Assembly (NCBI GenBank): GCA_049841275.1 | Contig: JASGDN010000069.1 | Coordinates: forward strand, 1-64,000 | From: JASGDN01 sp049841275 | GTDB lineage: Bacteria > Chloroflexota > Chloroflexia > Thermomicrobiales > UBA6265 | Reading direction: 5' to 3' | DNA: 64,000 bases | Part shown: one piece after another, positions 26,191-34,088 of the stretch | Layout of the letters: every line of letters starts with the position of its first letter | How positions within the stretch are numbered: position 1 is the first letter of the stretch | Position numbers and translations under genes: made by a program | Notes under the pieces: generated by a model | Seen by the model: only the letters and a program-made list of their open reading frames with translations | Databases searched by the model: none | Told to the model about the DNA's origin: nothing

Positions 26191-26536
26191 CCTTGATCTC
26201 CTCATGACAGTTCAGCGATTCGACATGATCAGCAAACCGGTCTAGTTGGGCCTCCAGAACCGTGCGCCGTTCCGCAAGCCAGCGTTCGGCCTCGGCAAGG
26301 CGTTCGCGTTCGAGGGAACACGTGCGCACCCGTCCGGATTTCGTGGAGACAATCAGGCCGCTCACTTCCAGCACGCGGAGATGCTTGAGGAAAGCTGGCA
26401 GGCCCATGGAAAATGGCGCCGCCAATTCGGTGACCGTCGCGCTCCGGCAATTGGCCAGCCGGGCGATCACTGCCCGCCTCGTCGGATCGGCAAGAGCCTG
26501 AAACGCTCGGTCAAGCTCGGTCGAAAGGTTTTTCAT
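26123..26536 (-). CDS. ArsR-family repressor of the AHSA1 operon
   Basis: A 137-residue winged-helix regulator: FQALADPTRRAVIARLANC, then the recognition region SMGLPAFLKHLRVLEVSGLI and wing STKSGRVRTCSLE. It has the usual alpha helices but no metal-binding ELCVCDL box, so it is a non-metal ArsR. ATG 26536 sits at the edge of a palindrome that covers the -10 element, so the mRNA is probably leaderless. The coding region overlaps the next gene by 68 bases. The C-terminal tail after about residue 110 is acidic and dispensable-looking. Confidence 0.87.
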   Translation of the reverse strand: MKNLSTELDRAFQALADPTRRAVIARLANCRSATVTELAAPFSMGLPAFLKHLRVLEVSGLIVSTKSGRVRTCSLERERLAEAERWLAERRTVLEAQLDRFADHVESLNCHEEIKDARNGDDEARDPDHDAPTPRQP

Positions 26537-26572
26537 ATGGTAAACCATATCATAAGGTTCACCACTTGGCAA
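26534..26572 (-). promoter_or_regulatory. arsR-type promoter with overlapping operator
   Basis: On the minus strand, TTGCCA (26572-26567), a 17-base spacer and TATGGT (26549-26544) form a promoter. A palindrome ATATGGTTTACCATAT (26550-26535) covers the -10 and runs into ATG 26536. The predicted start of transcription falls on or next to that ATG, so the repressor would both block its own promoter and be made from a leaderless mRNA. Confidence 0.65.
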
Positions 26573-26875
26573 GGTTTTCCTCGCGTCGGGAGAATCGGAG
26601 GTATTGCCTGCGCGGTGAAACATCCCCCGGGCATATGCCAGGGATGTGCGCAACTCAGTTAGTTGGGAGACCTCCCCGATGACCGCGGGATCAGGCTGCC
26701 GAGAAGGGATCGCCGCTCGGCGGCTCGTCTTCTTTCGCGAGACCGGATATCAGTTCGCGGTCAGCTTCCAGTGTTGTTCTCCACGCTGCACCGCGCATGC
26801 AGCACCACCAACGTTTTCGATCTCCAATACAATCAATCGGATTCGTGACAACGATTTCTCGAAAGGTATTTCCTG
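26573..26875. other. Intergenic region upstream of the truncated serine hydrolase
   Basis: About 300 bases between divergent genes. No convincing ORF. It is GC-rich at first and AT-richer from about 26800 (CAATACAATCAATCGGATT), where the promoter of the + strand gene should lie; AAAGG stands nine bases before ATG 26876. I see no further structure. Confidence 0.4.
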
Positions 26876-27712
26876 ATGACTCTCCCTGCGCCCGTCCTCA
26901 CGACGACACCTCCCGCCCCACAGTTCGTGGAGGCCATCGATCGCATCGACGCCCTGGCCAAACGCCTGCTCGAAAAGGGCATCGCACCGGGTTATGCGCT
27001 CGCCGTCACCGACCGCGACGGCCTGCTCGTCGAGCGGCGGTACGGATTCGCGAACCAGGATGCGGAGACGCCTATCGCGACGGAGATGCTTTTCGAAATC
27101 GGTTCGATCGGCAAATCCTTCACCGCCATCGTCCTCATGCAGCTTGCGGCGGAAGGGAAGGTCGACCTGCACGCGCCGGTAAGCACCTATCTCCCGTGGT
27201 TCGCCGTCCAGAGCGCATACGACCAGCCGATCACAATCCACCACCTGCTGACGCACACCGGCGGCATCACCGGGGGCAGCGATCACCCGGCCTTCGACCG
27301 TCTTCCGATCGAGTTCATGCGTGCGAACGCCGGGACAGCCCAGGGCGACGACGCGGAAGCACCGAAGCCGGTGACGGAGGTCTTCCATGGCGGCGAGTGG
27401 TTCGTCGGGGAGGACTACGACGGCCCGACGACATTCGACTATCCGGCCGAATGGGATGCCTTCACCGGTCACTACGCCTCGCATAACCCGTGGCCGCACG
27501 GGTTCCGGGTCGTCCTGCGCAAGGGGACGCTCTGGCAAATCTACGGGATGGGCGGCGGCGCGACCGAACTGGTGCCGGACAACGGTGGCTTCCGGATCGG
27601 CAGGGAGAAGCCGAATCCGGACTGGCTAGCCTTCGATGTGGTGGTGAACGGGCAGGCCTTCGTCTGCCGCTCCGAGAACGGCGAGGAATACGCCCGCTTC
27701 TTCACGCCGTGA
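26876..27712 (+). CDS. Serine beta-lactamase-fold hydrolase with an internal deletion
   Basis: 278 residues. The first 140 match class C beta-lactamase/PBP-like hydrolases: nucleophile Ser77 in SIGKSF (SxxK, Lys80) and the ITIHHLLTHTGGITGG motif. The last 110 match the C-terminal accessory domain found after the catalytic domain in about 450-residue relatives (DAFTGHYASHNPWPHGFRV, WLAFDV). The roughly 200 residues between them, including the YxN catalytic Tyr and the HxG/KTG strand, are missing; the join is near residues 140-165 (27295-27370). The gene stays in frame, so a short protein can be made, but it should be inactive as a hydrolase. Confidence 0.75.
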   Translation: MTLPAPVLTTTPPAPQFVEAIDRIDALAKRLLEKGIAPGYALAVTDRDGLLVERRYGFANQDAETPIATEMLFEIGSIGKSFTAIVLMQLAAEGKVDLHAPVSTYLPWFAVQSAYDQPITIHHLLTHTGGITGGSDHPAFDRLPIEFMRANAGTAQGDDAEAPKPVTEVFHGGEWFVGEDYDGPTTFDYPAEWDAFTGHYASHNPWPHGFRVVLRKGTLWQIYGMGGGATELVPDNGGFRIGREKPNPDWLAFDVVVNGQAFVCRSENGEEYARFFTP

Positions 27713-27780
27713 AGCGTGCCCGCGCGAACGTGGACAGGTGCTCCGGATTCGGGCACGATGCGCGGCGAAGGAGGAGCCCA

Positions 27781-28596
27781 GTGCCCACGATTCCGACCGA
27801 CGACATCATCCCGGCGCTCGCCGCGATCGCCGACGAGGTGATCCTGCCACGCCACCAGGCGCTCCACGACGGCGAGGTGGAAGAGAAATCGCCCGGCGAA
27901 CTGGTGACAATCGCCGACCGCGAGGCGGAGGTGCGCATCGCCGAGGTCCTGCACGCGCTGCACCCCGATGCGGTGGTGATCGGCGAGGAGGCGGTGGAGA
28001 CGAATCCGGGCCTGCTCGCCGCACTGAAAACGGATGCCATCTGCTGGCTGATCGATCCGCTGGACGGCACGAGCAATTTCGTGAACGGACGTCGCGAGTT
28101 CGCCGTGATGGTCGCGCTGGTGAAGGCGAGGGAGACCGTTGCCTCGTGGGTATGGTGCCCGCTCGACCGGATCGCCTACGTTGCGGAGCGGGGAGCCGGG
28201 GCGTTCCGCAATGGCACGCGGCAACAGGTCCCGCCCGCCCCGCATGCATTGAGCGAGATTCGCGGCGCGGTGCTCGGCAAGTTCCTGAATCCGGAGCAAC
28301 GGGCAGCGGGCGCGGAGGCAGCAACCCGCTTCCGGGAAATCGGGAACGGGCAGTACTGCGCGGGCATCGAATATCCGCTGATCGCGGCGGGCTTGCAGGA
28401 GTTCGTGCGCTTCCAGCGCCTGCGGCCATGGGACCACGCACCGGGGACGCTCTATCTGGAAGAGGCGGGCGGATACATCCGGCGGTGGGACGGCACGCCG
28501 TACTCACCGGGGACAGACGGGACCGGCCTGCTGGCGGCAGCGGACGAGACGTGCTGGACGCTCGTGCGGGAGGCGCTCGGCCCGGCGCTGGATTGA
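27781..28596 (+). CDS. Inositol monophosphatase-family phosphatase
   Basis: A 271-residue Mg2+-dependent phosphatase of the IMPase/FBPase/CysQ superfamily. Metal-site motifs are present: VVIGEEAVE (GEE), WLIDPLDGTSNFVNG (DPxDGT) and RPWDHAPGTLYLEEAGG (WDxAxG). Substrates could be inositol-1-phosphate, PAP or sugar bisphosphates. GTG 27781 is preceded by AAGGAGG six bases upstream, which settles the start. A long palindrome follows before the convergent VOC gene. Confidence 0.9.
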   Translation: MPTIPTDDIIPALAAIADEVILPRHQALHDGEVEEKSPGELVTIADREAEVRIAEVLHALHPDAVVIGEEAVETNPGLLAALKTDAICWLIDPLDGTSNFVNGRREFAVMVALVKARETVASWVWCPLDRIAYVAERGAGAFRNGTRQQVPPAPHALSEIRGAVLGKFLNPEQRAAGAEAATRFREIGNGQYCAGIEYPLIAAGLQEFVRFQRLRPWDHAPGTLYLEEAGGYIRRWDGTPYSPGTDGTGLLAAADETCWTLVREALGPALD

Positions 28597-28636
28597 CGCA
28601 AGAAGGCCGTACGCAATTCCGATCCTCCATAATGAC

Positions 28637-28681
28637 AAATGTATCGCACGGAGAATACGGTATTCTCCGTGCGATACATTT
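28637..28681. terminator. 45-base near-perfect palindrome between convergent genes
   Basis: Two 22-base arms, starting AAATGTATCGCACGG, are exact reverse complements around one central G. It lies between the IMPase stop (28596) and the VOC stop (28709). The arms are AT-richer than their surroundings. As RNA it would make a very long hairpin on either strand, so bidirectional termination is the simple reading; the lack of a normal loop is unusual. Confidence 0.6.
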
Positions 28682-28708
28682 GGACGATATTACGGATTTT
28701 CCGCAGTC

Positions 28709-29113
28709 CTACCCCTGAACGACGGCAGGATCCATCCAGACGAACTCGAGTATGTGTCCATCCGGGTCCTGCACGCTCTTGCCGTACATGAATCCGAGAT
28801 CCTGCAGGGGATTCCCCTCGGAGCCGCCAGCGGCAAGGCCCTTCGTATAGAACCCGTCCACCTCATCCTTCGACTCGGCGGAGAGGGCGATCATCACCTC
28901 GCTGGACGTCTTCCCATCGGGAATCGCCTTGGTCGTGAACTCCTTCCAGCGCGATTCCTCCAGCAGCATGATGACGATATGCTCATCGACCACCATCGAC
29001 GCCGTGCGGTCGTCGGAGAACTGCGCGTTCTTCGTGAACCCGAGCGCCTCGTAGAAGGCGGTGGAAGCGGCGACGTCCTTGACGGGGAGGTTCGGGAAGA
29101 TCATGCGAGCCAT
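28709..29113 (-). CDS. VOC-family protein
   Basis: A 134-residue glyoxalase-fold protein: MIFPNLPVKDVAASTAFYEALGF at the start, a central IVIMLLEESRWKEF strand and the end KSVQDPDGHILEFVWMDP. This subgroup resembles the small lactoylglutathione-lyase-like proteins of uncharacterised role. ATG 29113 begins the conserved domain; the upstream frame is not domain sequence. The gene diverges from a LysE-family exporter. Confidence 0.86.
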   Translation of the reverse strand: MARMIFPNLPVKDVAASTAFYEALGFTKNAQFSDDRTASMVVDEHIVIMLLEESRWKEFTTKAIPDGKTSSEVMIALSAESKDEVDGFYTKGLAAGGSEGNPLQDLGFMYGKSVQDPDGHILEFVWMDPAVVQG

Positions 29114-29334
29114 GAATGAGACGCCTTTCTGCGTGTCATTCGTATCCCAACGAGCTGTCGGCCGCACCGGTGTTCCATTGTGCCCATCTTGGGCCGGGAT
29201 GGCTTCTTCCACCTTGCGGGATCGAGGACAGCCCCGTTACGCTGCCTCGCATCGATATGCAGTATTTCGTCGCCAAAGGATGTCCGATCCGTGTGCTCCA
29301 TCCAGCCCGTGCCGATCGTGGGGACCGCCGCCCG

Positions 29335-29982
29335 ATGAATGCGCTCCAGGCGACCGGCCTGCTCGGGTACGGGATGAGTGTCGGTATCGTGCTGGCGGCG
29401 CCGGTCGGGCCGATCAACGTGGAAATCCTGCGACGCGGCCTGCTGATCGGTCCGCGGGCCGGATGGCTGGTGGGCATCGGCGCGATGACGGCGGACACGA
29501 TCTTCGCGGCGATCATCGTCAGCGGCGTCTCCGGCATCGCGGACCGTCCGTCGTTACGGGCGCCGCTCTTCCTCGCGGGCGCAGCGATGCTCGGCTGGAT
29601 CGGAAACGCCAGCATCCGGGAGGCGCGGCGCGGCGCGATCGACCTGGACGCCCGGGCACGGGGCGCTTCCCGATCGTACGTGACGGGCTTTTTGATGGCG
29701 GCCCTGAACCCGATGGGAATCGTCTACTGGCTGTCGGTCGGGTCGGCGTTGGTGGCGGAAGCCGTCTCGAAGGTCGGCCGGGGCGGATCCCCGGTGCTGG
29801 TCGGCGGCGTCTTTTTCGGGATCTTCTGCTGGGTGACCGGTCTTTCGCTGGCGATCCGCGCAGGCCGGCGGTGGGTAAGCGCGCAGGCGCTACGGTGGAT
29901 CACCGGCGCGAGCGGCATCATCCTGCTCGGATTCGCGCTCTGGTTCGCGGTGCAGGGGATCCGCAGCCTACAGGCGCTCTGA
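29335..29982 (+). CDS. LysE/RhtB family exporter
   Basis: A 215-residue inner-membrane exporter with about six helices. The family N-terminal motif reads IVLAAPVGPINVEILRRGL, followed by GWLVGIGAMTADT and the later FLMAALNPMGIVYWLSVG segment (NP in helix 4). It probably exports amino acids or related compounds. ATG 29335 is the start nearest the motif; in-frame upstream starts lie in a poorly conserved stretch. It is the second LysE-type gene of the window. Confidence 0.87.
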   Translation: MNALQATGLLGYGMSVGIVLAAPVGPINVEILRRGLLIGPRAGWLVGIGAMTADTIFAAIIVSGVSGIADRPSLRAPLFLAGAAMLGWIGNASIREARRGAIDLDARARGASRSYVTGFLMAALNPMGIVYWLSVGSALVAEAVSKVGRGGSPVLVGGVFFGIFCWVTGLSLAIRAGRRWVSAQALRWITGASGIILLGFALWFAVQGIRSLQAL

Positions 29983-30076
29983 TACGGAATCCCACTAAAC
30001 AAGATGCATCTACCGGGCCAATCCCGGCCGGCACCAGTCTGCCTACGACCAACGGGACCGGACATGGATCACAACA

Positions 30077-31138
30077 TCAAGGCAGGCTGTACCAACTCCC
30101 ACGCCCCGATCCATGCAGAACGAGCTGGCCATCCGCGACGAGCGCCCGCAGGTGCCCCTTGAGCGTATTGCGATTGATACCCGTCAGCACGACGAGATCG
30201 CGCACGGTGATGCGTCCCTGCTCTGCGGTGTAGCGCAGGATTACTTCCCGCTCGGGAGCCAGGGCCGCGAGCACATGCTCGCGGTCGAGACGTCCGGCAA
30301 GATCGCGGGTCTGTTCGTGCAGGACATCGAGGAAGAACGTGAGCCACGGAGTCCAGTCAGGCACGTCGGTACCGAGCGTGCCCTGCGTCTGCCGGAGCGC
30401 GCGATAGTACGCCTCGCGGCGACGTTCGACCACCCGTTCAAGCGAAGCGTAGGGGGTGAAGGAGTAGCCATCCTTGAGCAGCATCAGCGTCGTCAGGAGG
30501 CGGCTGAGACGTCCGTTTCCGTCCTGGAACGGATGGACCTGAAGGAAGACAACGACGAAGACCCCGATTCGCATCAGGGGATGAATATCGTCGGCATCCC
30601 CCCCACGAGCGAACCACGCGACCAGTTCCTCCATCCTCATCGGAGTCTCGAACGGGGAGGCCGTTTGCAGGATGATACCGACCGGATCCCCTGCGGAATC
30701 GACCGCCGCGACATTATTCGCGACGACCTTGAAATTGCCCCGATGCCAATCGTCCCGCGCGCTATAGGCCATCATCAGCCGATGCAGCTGACGAATGCCA
30801 TTCGTCGTGACCGGGATATCCTCCCACTGCGCCATGATGAGCTCGACGGCATCCGCATATCCGGCAACCTCCTGCTCGTCACGACGCGCGATGGCAGCGG
30901 GATCGAACCCGCGTAGCAGGGCATCCACCTCGCTGTCGGTGAGCACCGCCCCCTCGATCCGGGTGGATGCCCCAATGCTCTGGATGGTCGCGATGCGGCG
31001 AAGGGCGAGCAGGCGCTCCTCCGGCAGGGGTGCACTTGCTCGCCAACCGGCGCGGAAGGCATCGATCTCCGCGATCAGGCGGAGCATCCGGGGCGTGATG
31101 GCGATGTCGGATGCGCTGGGGAGCGATCGTGGATGCAT
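30077..31138 (-). CDS. Fic-domain adenylyltransferase with N-terminal inhibitory motif and C-terminal winged helix
   Basis: A 353-residue Fic protein. The active-site motif HPFQDGNGRLSR (His202) is complete, and the flap region is ILQTASPFETP. An inhibitory helix motif S58-TRI-E62-G63 lies N-terminal, making this a class II Fic held off until the Glu moves. A C-terminal helix-turn-helix (ITVRDLVVLTGINRNTLKGHLRAL) suggests DNA binding or self-regulation. Such proteins AMPylate target proteins. The SD GAGGAGG precedes ATG 31138, with tandem ten-base repeats just upstream. The target is unknown and no separate antitoxin gene is adjacent. Confidence 0.93.
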   Translation of the reverse strand: MHPRSLPSASDIAITPRMLRLIAEIDAFRAGWRASAPLPEERLLALRRIATIQSIGASTRIEGAVLTDSEVDALLRGFDPAAIARRDEQEVAGYADAVELIMAQWEDIPVTTNGIRQLHRLMMAYSARDDWHRGNFKVVANNVAAVDSAGDPVGIILQTASPFETPMRMEELVAWFARGGDADDIHPLMRIGVFVVVFLQVHPFQDGNGRLSRLLTTLMLLKDGYSFTPYASLERVVERRREAYYRALRQTQGTLGTDVPDWTPWLTFFLDVLHEQTRDLAGRLDREHVLAALAPEREVILRYTAEQGRITVRDLVVLTGINRNTLKGHLRALVADGQLVLHGSGRGSWYSLP

Positions 31139-31149
31139 AGGGCAACCTC

Positions 31150-31182
31150 CTCACCCATTATCGCATCCATTTCTCACCCATT
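31150..31182 (-). promoter_or_regulatory. Direct repeats upstream of fic
   Basis: AATGGGTGAG occurs twice on the minus strand (31182-31173 and 31159-31150), 23 bases apart. A degenerate AATGGATGCG copy lies between, and the array ends in the ribosome-binding site of fic. The spacing of about two helical turns fits an operator, possibly for the Fic winged-helix domain. Confidence 0.4.
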
Positions 31183-31215
31183 TCGGCGAGACACGCCCGA
31201 CCTTGATGCGGACGG

Positions 31216-32433
31216 CTACAAAACGCGGATCACCGCCTTGGCGATCTCGTTGGCAACCATCTTCCCGTCCGGTGCGCTCTGGAGCGTGGCGAGGACGATG
31301 AGCGTATTGCCCGTCGCTGGGTCGTGGCCCATGAACGAGGTGTAGCCCGGCAACGAGCCGTCGTGCCCCATCATCGGGCCGAACTGGGCGAGCGCATAGC
31401 CATACTTCGCCGCATTCGGATCGGTGGAGCCGGGCGGCACCTTCAGGCTCGCCAGCCGATCGGCTTGCAGGTCCGCATCGAGCAGGCCGCCGCCGATCAG
31501 GGCCTCAACGTACGTCGCGAGGTCACCCGCCGTCGAGATAGCCGCACCGGCCGCCCATGCCCAGGAAGGATTCAGGTCCGTCACATCGCTGGGCAGGAGC
31601 GTTCCAGCGGTCGCCTCCTCCTGCTGGTAGCGCGGTAACGCGGTCGTGCGGATCGTGGAGACGTTGTTGCCGTAGAGATAGCCGTGAGGATGCGGTTCGG
31701 GCAACGAGGCGTCGTCGACGGCAGGGAAGCGTGTATTCGCCAGCTTCAGCGAATCGAAGATGCGCTCCTGCATGAGATCGGACAGCTGCCCGCCGCCAAG
31801 GTCTTCCGCGATCAGCCCGAGCAAGACGGTGTTCGTGTTCGAGTAGAAGAAGCCTTCCCCCAGCGCGAAAACGGGCGGCTTTGCAAGGCCGATCGCGACA
31901 AGCTCCTCCGGATCCCAGGTGCGGCCGGGGTCGTCGTCCAGGACGCGGTTGAACGCCGGATCGACGCTGTAGCTTGCCAGGCCGCTGGTCATATCCAGCA
32001 GTTGGGCAATGGTGATGTGTTCGCCATTCGGCACGTCCGGGCGATAGGTTGCGACCGGATCCGTGAGGGCAAGCCTGCCTTCCTGCACGAGCTGGAGGAT
32101 GATCGTGCCAGTCATCGTCTTCGTATTGGAGCCGACGCGGACGTGATCGTCCGTGGTGATCGGCTCCTGCGCACCCAGTTCGCGAGTGCCGAATGCCTCG
32201 AAGAACTCATCCCCGCCAGAGCGGACCAGCACCACGACACCCGGTGCGAAGAGATCCGCCATGAGCGGCTCGATCAACGGCCGGATGCGGTCTTCCAACG
32301 ACCCCGCCGCCGGAGTTGCAGCGGGCGCGGCGCTCCCCTGGGCAGCCGCGCCAGGGATCGGGAAAACCAATCCGGCAAGCAGCGGGACGGCGCCCGCATG
32401 GACGAGCTGGCGGCGGTTGACGTGTGCAATCAT
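31216..32433 (-). CDS. Exported class C beta-lactamase-fold serine hydrolase
   Basis: A 405-residue exported hydrolase. The signal is Tat-like (NRRQLVHAG at 6-14, hydrophobic core, GAAAQG) and is followed by an Ala/Pro linker. The nucleophile is Ser102 in VGSNTKTMTG (SxxK, Lys105), the catalytic Tyr lies in FFYSNTNTVLLG, and MGHDGSLPGY gives the third-motif region. Such proteins cleave D-amino-acid esters or peptides, peptidoglycan stems or beta-lactams; many are esterases. It is 77 bases upstream of fic on the same strand. A paralogous hydrolase follows at 32542. Confidence 0.9.
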   Translation of the reverse strand: MIAHVNRRQLVHAGAVPLLAGLVFPIPGAAAQGSAAPAATPAAGSLEDRIRPLIEPLMADLFAPGVVVLVRSGGDEFFEAFGTRELGAQEPITTDDHVRVGSNTKTMTGTIILQLVQEGRLALTDPVATYRPDVPNGEHITIAQLLDMTSGLASYSVDPAFNRVLDDDPGRTWDPEELVAIGLAKPPVFALGEGFFYSNTNTVLLGLIAEDLGGGQLSDLMQERIFDSLKLANTRFPAVDDASLPEPHPHGYLYGNNVSTIRTTALPRYQQEEATAGTLLPSDVTDLNPSWAWAAGAAISTAGDLATYVEALIGGGLLDADLQADRLASLKVPPGSTDPNAAKYGYALAQFGPMMGHDGSLPGYTSFMGHDPATGNTLIVLATLQSAPDGKMVANEIAKAVIRVL

Positions 32434-32541
32434 CGCAGGACTCCCGGTTCAGTGCATCGAACGGCCAGGGAGATCGTCCATCCGACATGCTCGCGGCCCC
32501 ATCATCCGGCTGCCAGATGCGATCTACGGATATCCGGATTG

Positions 32542-33909
32542 TCACACAAAGAGGTCGGTATCCGGCCAGGCGGCAATCTCGGCAATCGCATCCTTCATCG
32601 GCGGAATCACGTCCGTGAAGAAGGTTCCGTAATCCGTCGGTATGGCATTGACGACCCACGCGATGACGACTCCTTGCGGCGAGCGGTACGTCCACGCCAC
32701 GCTGGAGCCTTCCAGCGCGCCCGCATGCACCCATTCGTGACCGCCTTCGACGGCGGGGGCATCCCAGGCCAGCCCGAACGATGTGCTGGCATTCCCGGCG
32801 CCGTGCCCGATCTGTTCCGGGCGTGGCGTGCTCTCCATCGCCGTCACCATCTCCGGGGACAGCAGAGCTGGCCCGCGCGTCCCGTCGATTGCGAACATGA
32901 AGCGAACGAGATCGTCGCAGGTCGCGATATAGCCGCCGTGGGCATCCATCGCGCGGATGTAGTAGGAGCCGTAGGCCTGCGGTACGAAGCCGTCATTCGG
33001 GTATACGCTGGCGCGATTCCCCTGATCGGGCATGGCGTAATAGCGAACCTCGTCCGGCATGCGTTCGGCCAGGGTCGTGCCGCCGATGGCCATGCTCGTG
33101 ATCCCGGCTGGCGCAAGGATGTTCTGCTCCGTCCAGACCTCGAACGGCTGTCCGGAAACGTGCTCGATGACGCGGCCAAGGACGTTGAAACCGAAGTTGG
33201 AATAGGAGCTCTTCGTGCCCGGATCGAAATCGAGCGGCTGGCTGAGCATGTAGCGGACGATTGTCTCCGCGCTGGCAGGATCGGCCTCGCCCAGCACATG
33301 CGAAGCAAGGGCCGGCCACGGCAGATACTGCGGATCCATGCCCGTGCCGGCGCTGTCCCACCCTCCCGCATGCACGAGCAGGTCCTGCACGGTGATCGCG
33401 TCGAGGCGGGGGTCGTACGGCGCATTGGCCGGTCCCTGCAAGGCGAGCAGGGGGAAGACCGGCGTATCGAGCGCCAGGGAGCCTTCGTCGACGAGTTTGA
33501 GGATGCCGACACCGGTGAACGGCTTGGAGCAACTGGCGATCCGGAAACGGCTCGTGCGCTCGACCGGCTGGTTGTCCTCGACGCTGGCAAGGCCGAAGCC
33601 GCGGCTATAGACGAGCTTGCCGGCCTTCGCGATCGCCAGTTGCCCACCGGCGATGTCCCAGTTCGCCATCGCGGCGGCGAGCACATCCTCGCATGCCTGC
33701 AGGGCAGGGACGGCATCACCCGACCGTATGATGGCGGCATGGTCCTGAACAGCCGGAGACGCATCCGGTGAGGCCTTCGGAGACGCATCCGGTGCTGCGG
33801 AAGCAATCACCAGCGGCGCTCCGCCCATCGCGACGGCGACGCTCGCACCGGCCTGCAGCACGCGACGGCGGGGAAGGCGGGATTGGGATGAGGCTGGTTC
33901 GGGGGACAT
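32542..33909 (-). CDS. Exported beta-lactamase-fold serine hydrolase
   Basis: A 455-residue protein with a Tat signal (LPRRRVLQAG) and a SPKASPDASPA linker. The nucleophile lies in RIASCSKPFTG (SxxK), the catalytic Tyr in SSYSNFGFNVLG (YSN) and the third motif in HAGALEGSS (HxG). All three motifs are present, so the enzyme should be active outside the cell. ATG 33909 has AAGGA eight bases upstream. With the gene at 31216 and the deleted copy at 26876, three members of this family lie within 7 kb. Confidence 0.9.
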   Translation of the reverse strand: MSPEPASSQSRLPRRRVLQAGASVAVAMGGAPLVIASAAPDASPKASPDASPAVQDHAAIIRSGDAVPALQACEDVLAAAMANWDIAGGQLAIAKAGKLVYSRGFGLASVEDNQPVERTSRFRIASCSKPFTGVGILKLVDEGSLALDTPVFPLLALQGPANAPYDPRLDAITVQDLLVHAGGWDSAGTGMDPQYLPWPALASHVLGEADPASAETIVRYMLSQPLDFDPGTKSSYSNFGFNVLGRVIEHVSGQPFEVWTEQNILAPAGITSMAIGGTTLAERMPDEVRYYAMPDQGNRASVYPNDGFVPQAYGSYYIRAMDAHGGYIATCDDLVRFMFAIDGTRGPALLSPEMVTAMESTPRPEQIGHGAGNASTSFGLAWDAPAVEGGHEWVHAGALEGSSVAWTYRSPQGVVIAWVVNAIPTDYGTFFTDVIPPMKDAIAEIAAWPDTDLFV

Positions 33910-34088
33910 GACCGGTCCTTCCACAGGGATTCGGCAACCGGGCGACGCGCATCGTTGCCCACGCAAAGACGGCGACTTGCTGATCGACCCGCCGCTCGCC
34001 TGCCCCTACGGTAGCGAGCCGCCGCCGTCGTGTCGTTGTCCACGCGTCCCAGTGGGGCGTCCATTCGGCCTACGTCGGGAGCGATCGT

